Assembly: GCF_022513565.1 (NCBI RefSeq)
Contig: NZ_JAKWBE010000029.1
Span: forward strand, 48,993 to 112,992
DNA from: Streptomyces gilvus
GTDB taxonomy: Bacteria; Actinomycetota; Actinomycetes; Streptomycetales; Streptomycetaceae
Length of the DNA stretch: 64,000 nucleotides
Reading direction: 5' to 3'
The first letter of the stretch is position 1; each line of letters opens with the position of its first letter. Below, in pieces: positions 25,955-33,549 of this stretch. The translations under genes were made by a program, and so were the position numbers. The notes beneath the pieces were generated by a model that was not told the origin of the DNA, made no database searches, and was given only the letters and a program-made list of their open reading frames with translations.

Positions 25955-27025
25955 TCACCTCCGGTACTCGGCCGGTACGGCCTTGGCGGCGATGGACTCG
26001 AAGCGGTGGTCGAAGAGCGAGGACACGTCGAACTTCTTCACGAAGCCGCCCTCCGCCAGCAGATCCGCGGTCTCCTGCTCCCACTTGATCGCCTCGTCCC
26101 AACGCGGCGGGAACAGCGGCTTGTTGGCGAGGTCGGAGATGGACTTGGCCTGCGCGGGGGTCAGGTTCTGCGTCTTGACGTAGAACTCCTCGTTCCAGAT
26201 GTCGGGGTTCTCGTACGTCCACACCTGGCCCTTGGCCCAGTACGGGATGTACGCGGCGACGGCGGCGGCCTTGGCGGGGTCGGCCAGGACGGAGGCGGGC
26301 GCCCACAGGAGGTTGAGCAGGTCGACGACGCCGGTGGTGATGACGCGGGCGCCCTTGGACGCGTACTGCTGCAGATAGGCGGGCGCCTGGTTGTTGGCGA
26401 GCGGGGCGATGTCCACCTGGCCGGACTGCAGGGCGGTGAGGAACTGGTTGCTGGTCAGCGGGACGAGCTTGACGTCGTCGTACTTCAGTCCCGCCTGCTT
26501 CAACGCCCGCAGCAGGACGACTCCTTGGGCCTGCCCCTGGGAGAAGGCGAGCTTCCTGCCCTTGAAGTCGGCGACGGTGTGGATGTCGCTGCCGGGCTTG
26601 GTGGCGAAGAGGTAGTTCGGCTTGCGGGTGATGTCGATCGCCACGATCTTCGCGTCGAAACCCTGGTAGTGGGCCTGGATCGGCGGAATGCCCGCGTTGT
26701 TGGCGAGGTCCAGCGACTTGGCGCGGAAGGCGTTGATGACATCGGGCCCGGCACCGATGTTCACCCAGCTGGACACCTTGAACGGCAGCTCACCGAACCT
26801 GGCCAGCCTGAACTGGAGTTGCTGGGTGTTCTGGTACGAGGCGATCTTCAGGCTGGTGCCGGCCGGGACCTTGTCGGCGAGCGGGGCGGACGCGGCGCCC
26901 TCGGCGGTGTCGGCGGCGGCACTGCCGTTCGCGCAGCCGCTGAGCCCGGCGACCCCGGCGGCGGCACCGAGCAGGGAGGTGAGGAAGAGCCGTCGGTCGA
27001 CACCCGGAACAGGCGAGGAAGGCAT
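25955..27025 (-). CDS. ABC transporter substrate-binding lipoprotein (sulfonate-type)
   Basis: 356-aa binding protein of the SsuA/TauA type. The N-terminus has a twin-arginine motif (VDRRLFLTSLLG) and a lipobox LSGC with Cys at about residue 31, so it is probably Tat-exported and lipid-anchored. The body shows IASYQNTQQLQFRLARFGELPF, VSSWVNIGAGPDVINAFRAKSLDLA and ADFKGRKLAFSQGQAQGVVLLRALKQAG. Start ATG 27025 has CGGAG upstream; an open frame to 27124 has no signal for translation. It is the first structural gene after the cysteine leader peptide at 27172-27231. Confidence 0.9.
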   Translation of the reverse strand: MPSSPVPGVDRRLFLTSLLGAAAGVAGLSGCANGSAAADTAEGAASAPLADKVPAGTSLKIASYQNTQQLQFRLARFGELPFKVSSWVNIGAGPDVINAFRAKSLDLANNAGIPPIQAHYQGFDAKIVAIDITRKPNYLFATKPGSDIHTVADFKGRKLAFSQGQAQGVVLLRALKQAGLKYDDVKLVPLTSNQFLTALQSGQVDIAPLANNQAPAYLQQYASKGARVITTGVVDLLNLLWAPASVLADPAKAAAVAAYIPYWAKGQVWTYENPDIWNEEFYVKTQNLTPAQAKSISDLANKPLFPPRWDEAIKWEQETADLLAEGGFVKKFDVSSLFDHRFESIAAKAVPAEYRR

Positions 27026-27171
27026 GGCGGGACTCCGTGAGTTCGGAAACACAAGCAGGAAAGAAGGCGCGCGGAATTCAGGCGGAACCAGCCCCGGCAA
27101 AGGGCGCCCGGAAAAAGGGGTCACACAGAATTCACGCAGGGGGAAATGAGCGCTTCACACGCGGCGACGTG

Positions 27172-27231
27172 TCAGCAACAAAGGGTGCGACAGCTCACGA
27201 ACAGGCTCATGACCAGGATGTTCCCGGCCAT
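27172..27231 (-). CDS. Cysteine-rich leader peptide of the sulfonate operon
   Basis: A 19-codon frame, MAGNILVMSLFVSCRTLCC then TGA, lies 146 nt upstream of the binding-protein gene. A shorter version starts at the internal ATG 27210 (12 residues). Three of the last six codons are Cys (TGT, TGT, TGC), the last two adjacent to the stop. This is the architecture of cysteine-responsive attenuator ORFs described in mycobacteria. TTGACA at 27242-27247 (minus strand) is well placed for transcription starting at about 27210, which favours the shorter, leaderless form; AGGGGG before 27231 favours the longer one. Low-cysteine ribosome stalling would be expected to raise expression of the transport genes. 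Confidence 0.65.
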   Translation of the reverse strand: MAGNILVMSLFVSCRTLCC

Positions 27232-27241
27232 GAACGCCCCC

Positions 27242-27247
27242 TGTCAA
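27242..27247 (-). promoter_or_regulatory. -35 element upstream of the cysteine leader peptide
   Basis: A perfect TTGACA on the minus strand (plus-strand TGTCAA). With an 18-nt spacer the -10 would be GAACAT (27218-27223), a weak match, giving a transcription start near ATG 27210. An imperfect dyad, ATTCGGAG/CTGAAT, lies next to it (27249-27265) and could be an operator for the adjacent ROK regulator. Confidence 0.45.
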
Positions 27248-27264
27248 CATTCGGAGTTTCTGAA

Positions 27265-28446
27265 TTAAATAGCCCGAGGTGAGGCCGCCAGCGGATCCCG
27301 GTAGAGCACGTCGAGCGCCACCGAACCACCGGCCACCGCGAGCACGGAATCCGGGAAACTCGTCGGCACGACGGACGCCGCCCGTTCGGCGCCGACCCCT
27401 TCGCGCAGCGCGTCGAGGCAGTCCTGCCGGTGGATGATCCCCACCTCGGTCACCACGACCGTCTCCGGGTTCAGCACGTCCAGCAGCAGCCGCGCCGCCC
27501 GCCCGACGGCCCCGGCCCGCTCCACCAGCAGCCGTACGGCCTCCTCGTCGCCCGCGGCGGCCGCCGTGACCACGTGCATCGGGTTGACGCCCGCGACGGC
27601 GCCCGCCGCCCGCGCCCGCCGCACCAGCGTCCGCTCGCTCAACTCGGCCTGCAGGCAGCCGGTCCGCCCGCACGCGCAGGGCTCGGTACCGCCCGGCACC
27701 GGCAGATGGGCGATGGCGCCCGCCTGCGACCGCGGCCCGTGGTGCACCTCGTCGTGGGTGGCGAAGGCCGCGTCGACCACGTTGCCCACGAACAGATGCA
27801 GCACGCTCCCGCCGTCCCGAGCCGCCCCGAACAGCCGCTCCGCGTTGACCAACGCCCGCGCGTGTCCGTCCACATGGACCGGCAGCCCGGTGCGCTCGCC
27901 CAGCACCTCCCGCACGGCCACCTCGCGCCAGCCGAGCACCGGATGCTCCACGACGGTCCCGGACTCCCGGTCCACCCAGCCGCCGACGGCCACACCGACC
28001 CCCAGCGGCCGGCAGCGCGGCGCCTCGGCCAGCAGCGCGCCGAGCCCCTCGGCGGCCCGCGTCAGCACCCGGTCCGGATCGGTCCGCTCGTGCTTCAGCT
28101 CCCGCCGGGCCACCACCCGCCCGCGCAGATCGAGCAGCGCGACCGTGGTGTACGGCACGGCCACATGCACCCCGCCGACCACGAACCGCGAGTCGTCCAG
28201 GTCGACGGGGACGTGCGGGCGCCCCACGCCGTTCGAGCGCCGGGGCACGGACGCCTCACAGATCAGGCCGAGTTCGGCGAAACGGGCGCAGTAGTCCGTC
28301 ACCGACGCCGGTGACAGCCCGGTCAGCCGGGCGATGGTGGAGCGCGCCACGGGTCCGTGCTCCAGCACGGACCGCAGGACGACGCTGGCGGTGGTACGGC
28401 GGCGGGTGGAAGGTGACGCAAGGGTGGATGCCGGGGCAGAGGGCAT
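27265..28446 (-). CDS. ROK-family transcriptional regulator
   Basis: 393-aa repressor-type ROK protein. Residues about 15-75 form a winged helix (VVLRSVLEHGPVARSTIARLTGLSPASVTDYCARFAELGLI). The ROK domain follows, with the zinc site CACGRTGCLQAEL and the phosphate-binding region LGVGVAVGGWVD. Lacking an obvious sugar-kinase operon, it may sense a metabolite of organosulfur use; that is inference from position. It lies directly upstream of the sulfonate operon on the same strand and has its own leader peptide at 28510-28596. ATG 28446 has GAGGA about 9 nt upstream. Confidence 0.88.
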   Translation of the reverse strand: MPSAPASTLASPSTRRRTTASVVLRSVLEHGPVARSTIARLTGLSPASVTDYCARFAELGLICEASVPRRSNGVGRPHVPVDLDDSRFVVGGVHVAVPYTTVALLDLRGRVVARRELKHERTDPDRVLTRAAEGLGALLAEAPRCRPLGVGVAVGGWVDRESGTVVEHPVLGWREVAVREVLGERTGLPVHVDGHARALVNAERLFGAARDGGSVLHLFVGNVVDAAFATHDEVHHGPRSQAGAIAHLPVPGGTEPCACGRTGCLQAELSERTLVRRARAAGAVAGVNPMHVVTAAAAGDEEAVRLLVERAGAVGRAARLLLDVLNPETVVVTEVGIIHRQDCLDALREGVGAERAASVVPTSFPDSVLAVAGGSVALDVLYRDPLAASPRAI

Positions 28447-28509
28447 GGGAGACCGTCCTCGGGAACGGGGTCGACACGTCTCGGAGGTCGAGGCGTGCCG
28501 CGGCCCGCC

Positions 28510-28596
28510 TCACACCGGACGGCGACAGGTGGCAGCACCCTGGCGTCGCAGGTCGACATAGCGACGCGACGTGAAGTACCGGGACTGGGCGACCAT
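28510..28596 (-). CDS. Short leader peptide with RRxVDLRR...C motif upstream of the ROK gene
   Basis: A 28-codon frame starts at ATG 28596 and stops at TGA 28510-28512, 63 nt before the ROK gene. It contains SRRYVDLRRQGAATC and ends CRRPV. I recall short Streptomyces peptides of the form RRHVDLxRxxSAxC annotated as putative leader peptides before sulfur-related genes, and this matches closely. TACCCT (28604-28609, minus strand) ends 7 nt before the ATG and there is no ribosome site, so translation is probably leaderless. A single Cys codon near the end suggests cysteine-linked attenuation of the regulator. Confidence 0.7.
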   Translation of the reverse strand: MVAQSRYFTSRRYVDLRRQGAATCRRPV

Positions 28597-28869
28597 GTCC
28601 CGAAGGGTAGGCGAGAAACGGTGAATCCGACCAGACCACTAGGGTTCATTTGGTGAGACCCGACAGTCCGGGCTCCGGCCCGCCATGTGAGGGAGAGGTT
28701 CCGGCCTCAGTGACCGGTGTCACGCCGAACCAGGTGTAGCCCGCACTCTTTGTCCGGAGCCCACCAAGCTGTCGCTCCACCCTTTGTCGAGCGCTGACGG
28801 TGATCACCCCAGGGAACGCGGGTTAACGTCACCCTGTCCCTGCATGTCCCCGTCACCCGCGGAGTCCCC

Positions 28870-29445
28870 ATGAGCACCGCTGCCGCCACCGTCCGCCCCC
28901 GCGAGGTCCTCGCCGACCTGCTCCCCGCGTCCCGCGTGAGGGACGTGGCGCTCGTGCTCGGCGGCGCGGCGCTCACCGGTCTCGCGGCCCAGATCTCGGT
29001 GCCCGTCCCGCACTCCCCGGTCCCGGTGACCGGCCAGACCTTCGCCGCGCTGCTGGTCGGCACGACGCTCGGCGCGAGCCGCGGCCTGGCCTCGCTCGTC
29101 GTGTACGCGCTGGCGGGACTCGCCGGTGTGCCGTGGTTCGCCGGCGGCAGCTCCGGCGCGTCCGCCTCCTTCGGCTACATCCTCGGCATGCTGCTCGCCT
29201 CCACCGTCGTGGGCGCCCTGGCCCGACGCGGCGCCGACCGCTCCGTGCTGCGCATGGCCGGCACGATGCTGCTGGGCGAGGCGCTCATCTACGCCGTCGG
29301 CGTCCCGTACCTGGCCTACGCGGCCGACATGTCCCTCTCCGCCGCGATCGCGGCCGGCCTCACGCCGTTCCTGATCGGCGACGCCCTGAAGGCGGCCCTG
29401 GCGATGGGCGTCATGCCGGCCGCCTGGAAGCTGGTCAGGCGCTGA
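28870..29445 (+). CDS. bioY: Biotin transporter BioY (ECF S-component)
   Basis: 191-aa integral membrane protein with about six hydrophobic segments. BioY signatures are ISVPVPHSPVPVTGQTFAALLVGTTLG and the following GLAGVPWFAGG, then GYILGMLLA near the middle. It binds biotin in the membrane and works alone or with an ECF ATPase module; no bioM/bioN genes adjoin here. ATG 28870 has GGAG upstream. The upstream region (28597-28869) shows no operator I can name. Confidence 0.92.
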   Translation: MSTAAATVRPREVLADLLPASRVRDVALVLGGAALTGLAAQISVPVPHSPVPVTGQTFAALLVGTTLGASRGLASLVVYALAGLAGVPWFAGGSSGASASFGYILGMLLASTVVGALARRGADRSVLRMAGTMLLGEALIYAVGVPYLAYAADMSLSAAIAAGLTPFLIGDALKAALAMGVMPAAWKLVRR

Positions 29446-29985
29446 CGTCGTAGTTCCTGCGGAAGAGGTTCGCCGGGTCGTACTGAGACTTCAGCCCGGC
29501 GAGCCTCTTGCGCGTCCCGTCGTCGTACAGCCCCTCGGTGCGGTCCCCGGCCCCGAAGGCGAAGTTGAGCGCCCGGCCGAGGGCGACCGGCGCGAGCAGC
29601 GCGAACGCGGGGTCCAGCACCGCCCGCGCCTCCTGACGGTCCCCGACCGCCAACAGCCGCACCAGGAACCGCCCTTCGCGGTACGGCACCGAGTTCGGCG
29701 CGGGCCGCGCGAGCGCCCCGCCCAGATGATTGACCTGCACGACACACATCGGGCCGCCCGCGTCCGGCCCGGTGCGCGCGAGCACTGCGGCGGCCCGGTC
29801 GACGTCCAGCTCGCTCAGCACCGCGCTGTCCCCGTAGTAGGCGTGCGGAAAGTCCGGGTCGCTGTGGATGGTGTGGCTCTCGGCGTACGGCATCTCCCGC
29901 AGCGAGTCGGCGATCACCGGCCCGAACTCCCGCAGCGGCGCGGTGATCCGCTCGCCGTCGGCTCCCGTGTGGGCGACCCGCCACC
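29435..29985 (-). pseudogene. Remnant of a BBE-type FAD-linked oxidoreductase (C-terminal part only)
   Basis: The minus-strand frame encodes the C-terminal 180 residues or so of a berberine-bridge-like FAD oxidase: AHTGADGERITAPLREFGPVIADSLREMPY, MCVVQVNHLGGALARPAPNSVPYREGRF, and the BBE-domain end LYDDGTRKRLAGLKSQYDPANLFRRN. The FAD-binding N-terminal two thirds are missing. Upstream of about 29985 the same frame reads antisense through the next gene's transmembrane segment, so homology ends there. It converges on bioY with an 11-bp overlap. I interpret it as a truncated pseudogene left by a rearrangement. Confidence 0.7.
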
Positions 29986-30584
29986 GCCGTCGTACCGCCG
30001 TCCTCGCGGGCGTCGGTGTGGTCGTCGCCGGTGTCGTCGTGGCGGTCGTGCTGTTGTCGAACTCCGGGTCTCCGGACGGCCGGCGTGCCGGTTCCTCGGC
30101 GGCGCCGGCCGTCAGTGACAGCCCCTCGCCCACCGTCGAGGGCACCGCCAGGCCCCCCAGCCTGCCGCCCGGGACTCACGAGGAGGCCGGCGGCTACGCG
30201 TGGGCGACGCCCAGGGGCTGGCGCCGCAACGTGATGACGGGCGCGGAGGTCCACTACACGTCACCCGACGGCGCCCAGGAACTCGTCGCCAAGTCCTCCC
30301 TTGCCCGCGACAACCTCATGCGGACCTGGCAGCAGTCGGAGCAGAACGCCCACCAGGGCCAGGACTACCGCAAGATCCGCCTGGAACAGACCACCTTCCG
30401 CGGCGACCCCGCGGTGGTCTGGGAGTACACCTTCACCCTCAACGGCGTGAACTGGCACGCCCGTCTCCTCGGCTTCAACCAGGAGGGACGGTCGTACCAG
30501 ATCAACACCTGGTACCACACGGCCATCGAGCCCCAGGCCCTGAAGACCTACGACAAGGTGAAGGACAGCTTCACCATCCTCTAG
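29967..30584 (+). CDS. Membrane-anchored extracytoplasmic protein, possibly a truncated Ser/Thr kinase C-terminus
   Basis: About 205 aa from GTG 29967: a basic RHRRR, one transmembrane helix (TAVLAGVGVVVAGVVVAVVLL), a Ser/Pro-rich linker and an extracellular domain with YAWATPRGWRRN, VHYTSPDGAQELVAK and NWHARLLGF. The domain resembles the sensor part behind the transmembrane helix of some Streptomyces Ser/Thr protein kinases; no kinase domain is present. There is no ribosome site at 29967, and upstream sequence belongs to the FAD-oxidase remnant. It may be the broken 3' end of a larger gene or a newly started small gene. Its stop overlaps the permease stop by 14 bp. Confidence 0.5.
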   Translation: MWATRHRRRTAVLAGVGVVVAGVVVAVVLLSNSGSPDGRRAGSSAAPAVSDSPSPTVEGTARPPSLPPGTHEEAGGYAWATPRGWRRNVMTGAEVHYTSPDGAQELVAKSSLARDNLMRTWQQSEQNAHQGQDYRKIRLEQTTFRGDPAVVWEYTFTLNGVNWHARLLGFNQEGRSYQINTWYHTAIEPQALKTYDKVKDSFTIL

Positions 30585-32007
30585 GGCTGCCCTGGCCCGC
30601 CCTGACCTCGTCCCGCGCCTCGACGGAAGCCGCACCCGCGGCCGCACGGCCCCCGCGCATCTTCTCCCGCACCAGCGCGATCACCAGCACGACCGCCGCC
30701 ACCAGCAGCGACAGCAGCACGGTCTCCCGCCCGTCGTGCTCGGTGTCGGTCAGCATGTACCCGAGCACGAACACGATCAACGCCGCCGTCGCCCAGGTCA
30801 GATACGGATACAGCCACATCTTCACGACCAGCTTCTCCGGCGCCTCCGCCTGGATGATCCGCCGCATCCGCAGCTGCGAGAAGCAGATCACCAGCCACAC
30901 GAACAGGGCCACCGCACCACTGGAGTTGACCAGGAAGAGGAACACCGAGTCCGGGAACCGGTAGTTGAAGAACACGGCCACGAAGCCGAAGACGACCGAC
31001 GCGACGATCGCCGCCATCGGCACGCCCCGTGAGGTCGTCCGTGCGAACGCCTTCGGCGCGTCGCCCCGCTCGCCCAGCGAGAACGCCATCCGGGAGGCCG
31101 TGTAGAGACCGGAGTTGAGGCAGGACAGCACGGAGGTCAGGACGATGAAGTTCATGATCTGACCGGCGTGTGCGATGCCGAGCGAGTCGAGGGCCGCGAC
31201 GTAGGAGCCCTTCTCCTTGATGGACGGGTCGTTCCAGGGGAGCAGCGAGACGACGACGAGGATCGAGCCCAGGTAGAAGACCGCGATACGCCAGATGATG
31301 CTGTTCGTCGACTTGGTGACCGCCCGCTGCGGGTCCTCCGACTCGCCCGCCGCCAGCGTGGCGATCTCGCTGCCCATGAAGGAGAAGACGACCAGCAGCA
31401 CACCGGTGAGGATCGCGCCGGGCCCGTGGGGCAGGAAGCCGCCGTGGTCGGTGAGGTTGCCCAGGCCCGCCTTGTCGCTGTCGACGCCCGGCAGCACACC
31501 GGCCACCGCGAGCGCCCCGACCACGATGAACGCGCCGATCGCGACGACCTTGATGCCGGCGAACCAGAACTCGAACTCGCCGTAGGAGCCGACCGAGACG
31601 AGGTTGGTGGCGGTCAGCACCACCATCACGATGAGCGCCCAGCCCCACTGCGGGACGGCCGGGATCCAGCCCTCGAGGATCTTGGCGCCGGCGGTGGCCT
31701 CCACCGCGAGCACCACGACCCAGAAGAACCAGTAGAGCCAGCCGATGGAGAACCCGGCCCAGCGGCCGAGCGCCCGGTCGGCGTGGGCGGAGAAGGATCC
31801 GGAGGTCGGGTTGGCGGCGGACATCTCGCCGAGCATCCGCATCACGAGCACGACGAGCGTGCCGACGAGGGCGTACGACAGCAGGATGCCGGGTCCGGCC
31901 GTCGCGATACCGGAGCTGGAGCCGACGAAGAGACCCGCTCCGATGACACCGCCGATGGCGATCATCGACAGATGTCGGTTCTTGAGTCCGGCCTGGAGAC
32001 CAGTCAT
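30571..32007 (-). CDS. Amino acid permease, APC superfamily (GABA-permease type)
   Basis: 478-aa transporter with twelve predicted membrane helices. The first helix has the APC substrate motif GGVIGAGLFVGSS (about 19-31). Family blocks include FSFMGSEIATLAAGESEDPQRAV and LTSVLSCLNSGLYTASRM, as in GabP/AnsP-like permeases. The amino-acid specificity cannot be set from sequence. ATG 32007 has AAAGGAATT upstream. It converges on the membrane-anchored protein gene, overlapping it by 14 bp at the 3' ends. Confidence 0.9.
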   Translation of the reverse strand: MTGLQAGLKNRHLSMIAIGGVIGAGLFVGSSSGIATAGPGILLSYALVGTLVVLVMRMLGEMSAANPTSGSFSAHADRALGRWAGFSIGWLYWFFWVVVLAVEATAGAKILEGWIPAVPQWGWALIVMVVLTATNLVSVGSYGEFEFWFAGIKVVAIGAFIVVGALAVAGVLPGVDSDKAGLGNLTDHGGFLPHGPGAILTGVLLVVFSFMGSEIATLAAGESEDPQRAVTKSTNSIIWRIAVFYLGSILVVVSLLPWNDPSIKEKGSYVAALDSLGIAHAGQIMNFIVLTSVLSCLNSGLYTASRMAFSLGERGDAPKAFARTTSRGVPMAAIVASVVFGFVAVFFNYRFPDSVFLFLVNSSGAVALFVWLVICFSQLRMRRIIQAEAPEKLVVKMWLYPYLTWATAALIVFVLGYMLTDTEHDGRETVLLSLLVAAVVLVIALVREKMRGGRAAAGAASVEARDEVRAGQGSPRGW

Positions 32008-32222
32008 GGGGGAATTCCTTTGCGCCGGGTGTGGGGACTTCCGAACTGCGCCACCTGAGTGACGTACAAGTCGGTCCAGTGAATCGGAGGCAAAGGAGTT
32101 GTTGAACCTCTGAATCCAGATTGTTACTTGAGGTTTCCTTGAGGTTCCATGGTCCGGTCTGGATTTCCCCTGGTCGCCACCCGGAGCTGCTGCCCGGAAA
32201 CGGCCGTGTCACACTCGGAGCC

Positions 32223-32711
32223 ATGCGCGTGTATATCGGCTCCGACCATGCCGGCTTCGAACTCAAGAACCACCTCGTCGAGTGGCTCAAGTCGGCCGGC
32301 CACGACCCCGTCGACTGCGGCCCGCACATCTACGACGCCCAGGACGACTACCCGCCCTTCTGCCTCCGCGCCGCGGAGCGGACGGCCGCGGACCCCGACT
32401 CCCTCGGCATCGTGATCGGCGGCTCCGGCAACGGCGAGCAGATCGCGGCGAACAAGGTGAAGGGCGTGCGCGCGGCGCTGGCCTGGAGCGAGGAGACCGC
32501 CGCCCTGGGCCGCCAGCACAACAACGCCAACGTGGTCGCGGTGGGCGGACGCATGCACACCCAGGAGGAGGCGACGAAGTTCGTCGAGATCTTCCTGAAC
32601 ACGCCGTTCTCCGGCGACGAGCGCCACCAGCGCCGGATCGACATGCTCTCGGCGTACGAGACGACGGGCGAGCTGCCCCCGATCCCCGCGCACCACCCGC
32701 AGCAGGACTGA
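32223..32711 (+). CDS. rpiB: Ribose-5-phosphate isomerase B
   Basis: 162-aa RpiB/LacAB-type isomerase interconverting ribose-5-phosphate and ribulose-5-phosphate in the pentose phosphate pathway. It starts MRVYIGSDHAGFELKNHL (DHAG binds substrate). The anion-hole loop is GGSGNGEQIAANKVKGVRAALAW, and the His/Arg region NVVAVGGRMHT is present. Length is normal for actinobacterial RpiB, with a short extra C-terminus. CACACT ends 7 nt before the ATG, so the mRNA could be leaderless; CGGAG is too close to be a normal ribosome site. The DNA glycosylase gene follows 27 nt downstream. Confidence 0.93.
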   Translation: MRVYIGSDHAGFELKNHLVEWLKSAGHDPVDCGPHIYDAQDDYPPFCLRAAERTAADPDSLGIVIGGSGNGEQIAANKVKGVRAALAWSEETAALGRQHNNANVVAVGGRMHTQEEATKFVEIFLNTPFSGDERHQRRIDMLSAYETTGELPPIPAHHPQQD

Positions 32712-32738
32712 ACCGAGGGCCGGAAAGGAACACGCACC

Positions 32739-33548
32739 GTGCCAGAGGGGCACACGATCCACCGGCTGGCGTTGGACTACGCCGACCGCTTCTCCGGCAC
32801 GGCACCCCGTGTGACCAGCCCCCAGGGCAAGTTCTCCGACGCCGCCGCACTGCTCGACGGAGCCGGGCTCACCCGTACCGAGGCCCACGGAAAACATCTC
32901 TTCCTGGGCTTCCGCGACACCGAATGGGTCCACATCCACCTGGGCCTGTTCGGCAAGGTCGCCTTCGGTGACGCCCCCGCGCCGCCGTCCACCGACACGG
33001 TCCGGCTGCGGCTCGCGAACGCCACCTCGTACGTGGACCTGCGCGGCCCGACCACCTGCGCGCTCATCACCGACGCCGAGAAGCAGGCGATACACGCGCG
33101 CCTGGGCCCCGACCCGCTCCGGGACGACGCCGACCCCGAGGCGGCGTACCGGCGGATCTCCCGCAGCCGTACGACGATCGCCGCGCTGCTCATGGACCAG
33201 AAGGTGATCGCCGGCGTCGGCAACGTCTACCGCGCCGAGGTCCTCTTCCGGCACCGGATCGACCCCTACCGCGCGGGCCGGGACATCACGCCCGCCGAGT
33301 GGCGGCTGATCTGGACGGACCTGGTCGAGCTGATGCACGAGGGCGTGCGCAACAACCGGATCGACACCGTCCGCCCCGAGCACACACCCGAGGCGATGGG
33401 CCGCCCGCCCCGCGTCGACGACCACGGCGGCGAGGTGTACGTCTACCGGCGGGCCACCCTGCCCTGCCACATCTGCGGCGACGAGATCCGCACCGCCGAC
33501 CTCGCCGCCCGCAACCTCTTCTGGTGCCCGACCTGCCAGACGCCGTGA
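32739..33548 (+). CDS. Fpg/Nei-family DNA glycosylase (Nei2-like)
   Basis: 269-aa base-excision-repair glycosylase/AP lyase. The N-terminal catalytic Pro-Glu is in PEGHTIHRLA. The helix-two-turn-helix is in LLMDQKVIAGVGNVYRAEVLF. The C-terminal zinc finger is CHICGDEIRTADLAARNLFWCPTC. PEGHT and length place it with actinobacterial endonuclease VIII-type enzymes that remove oxidised pyrimidines. GTG 32739 has AAGGA upstream. It is probably cotranscribed with rpiB and converges on the acetyltransferase with a 1-nt gap. Confidence 0.92.
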   Translation: MPEGHTIHRLALDYADRFSGTAPRVTSPQGKFSDAAALLDGAGLTRTEAHGKHLFLGFRDTEWVHIHLGLFGKVAFGDAPAPPSTDTVRLRLANATSYVDLRGPTTCALITDAEKQAIHARLGPDPLRDDADPEAAYRRISRSRTTIAALLMDQKVIAGVGNVYRAEVLFRHRIDPYRAGRDITPAEWRLIWTDLVELMHEGVRNNRIDTVRPEHTPEAMGRPPRVDDHGGEVYVYRRATLPCHICGDEIRTADLAARNLFWCPTCQTP

Positions 33549-33549
33549 G

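Noticed and set aside
28597..28869. Biotin-repressor site upstream of bioY
   Set aside because: I looked for a BirA- or BioQ-like dyad and found no convincing palindrome; GGTTAACG near 28818 is too short to call.
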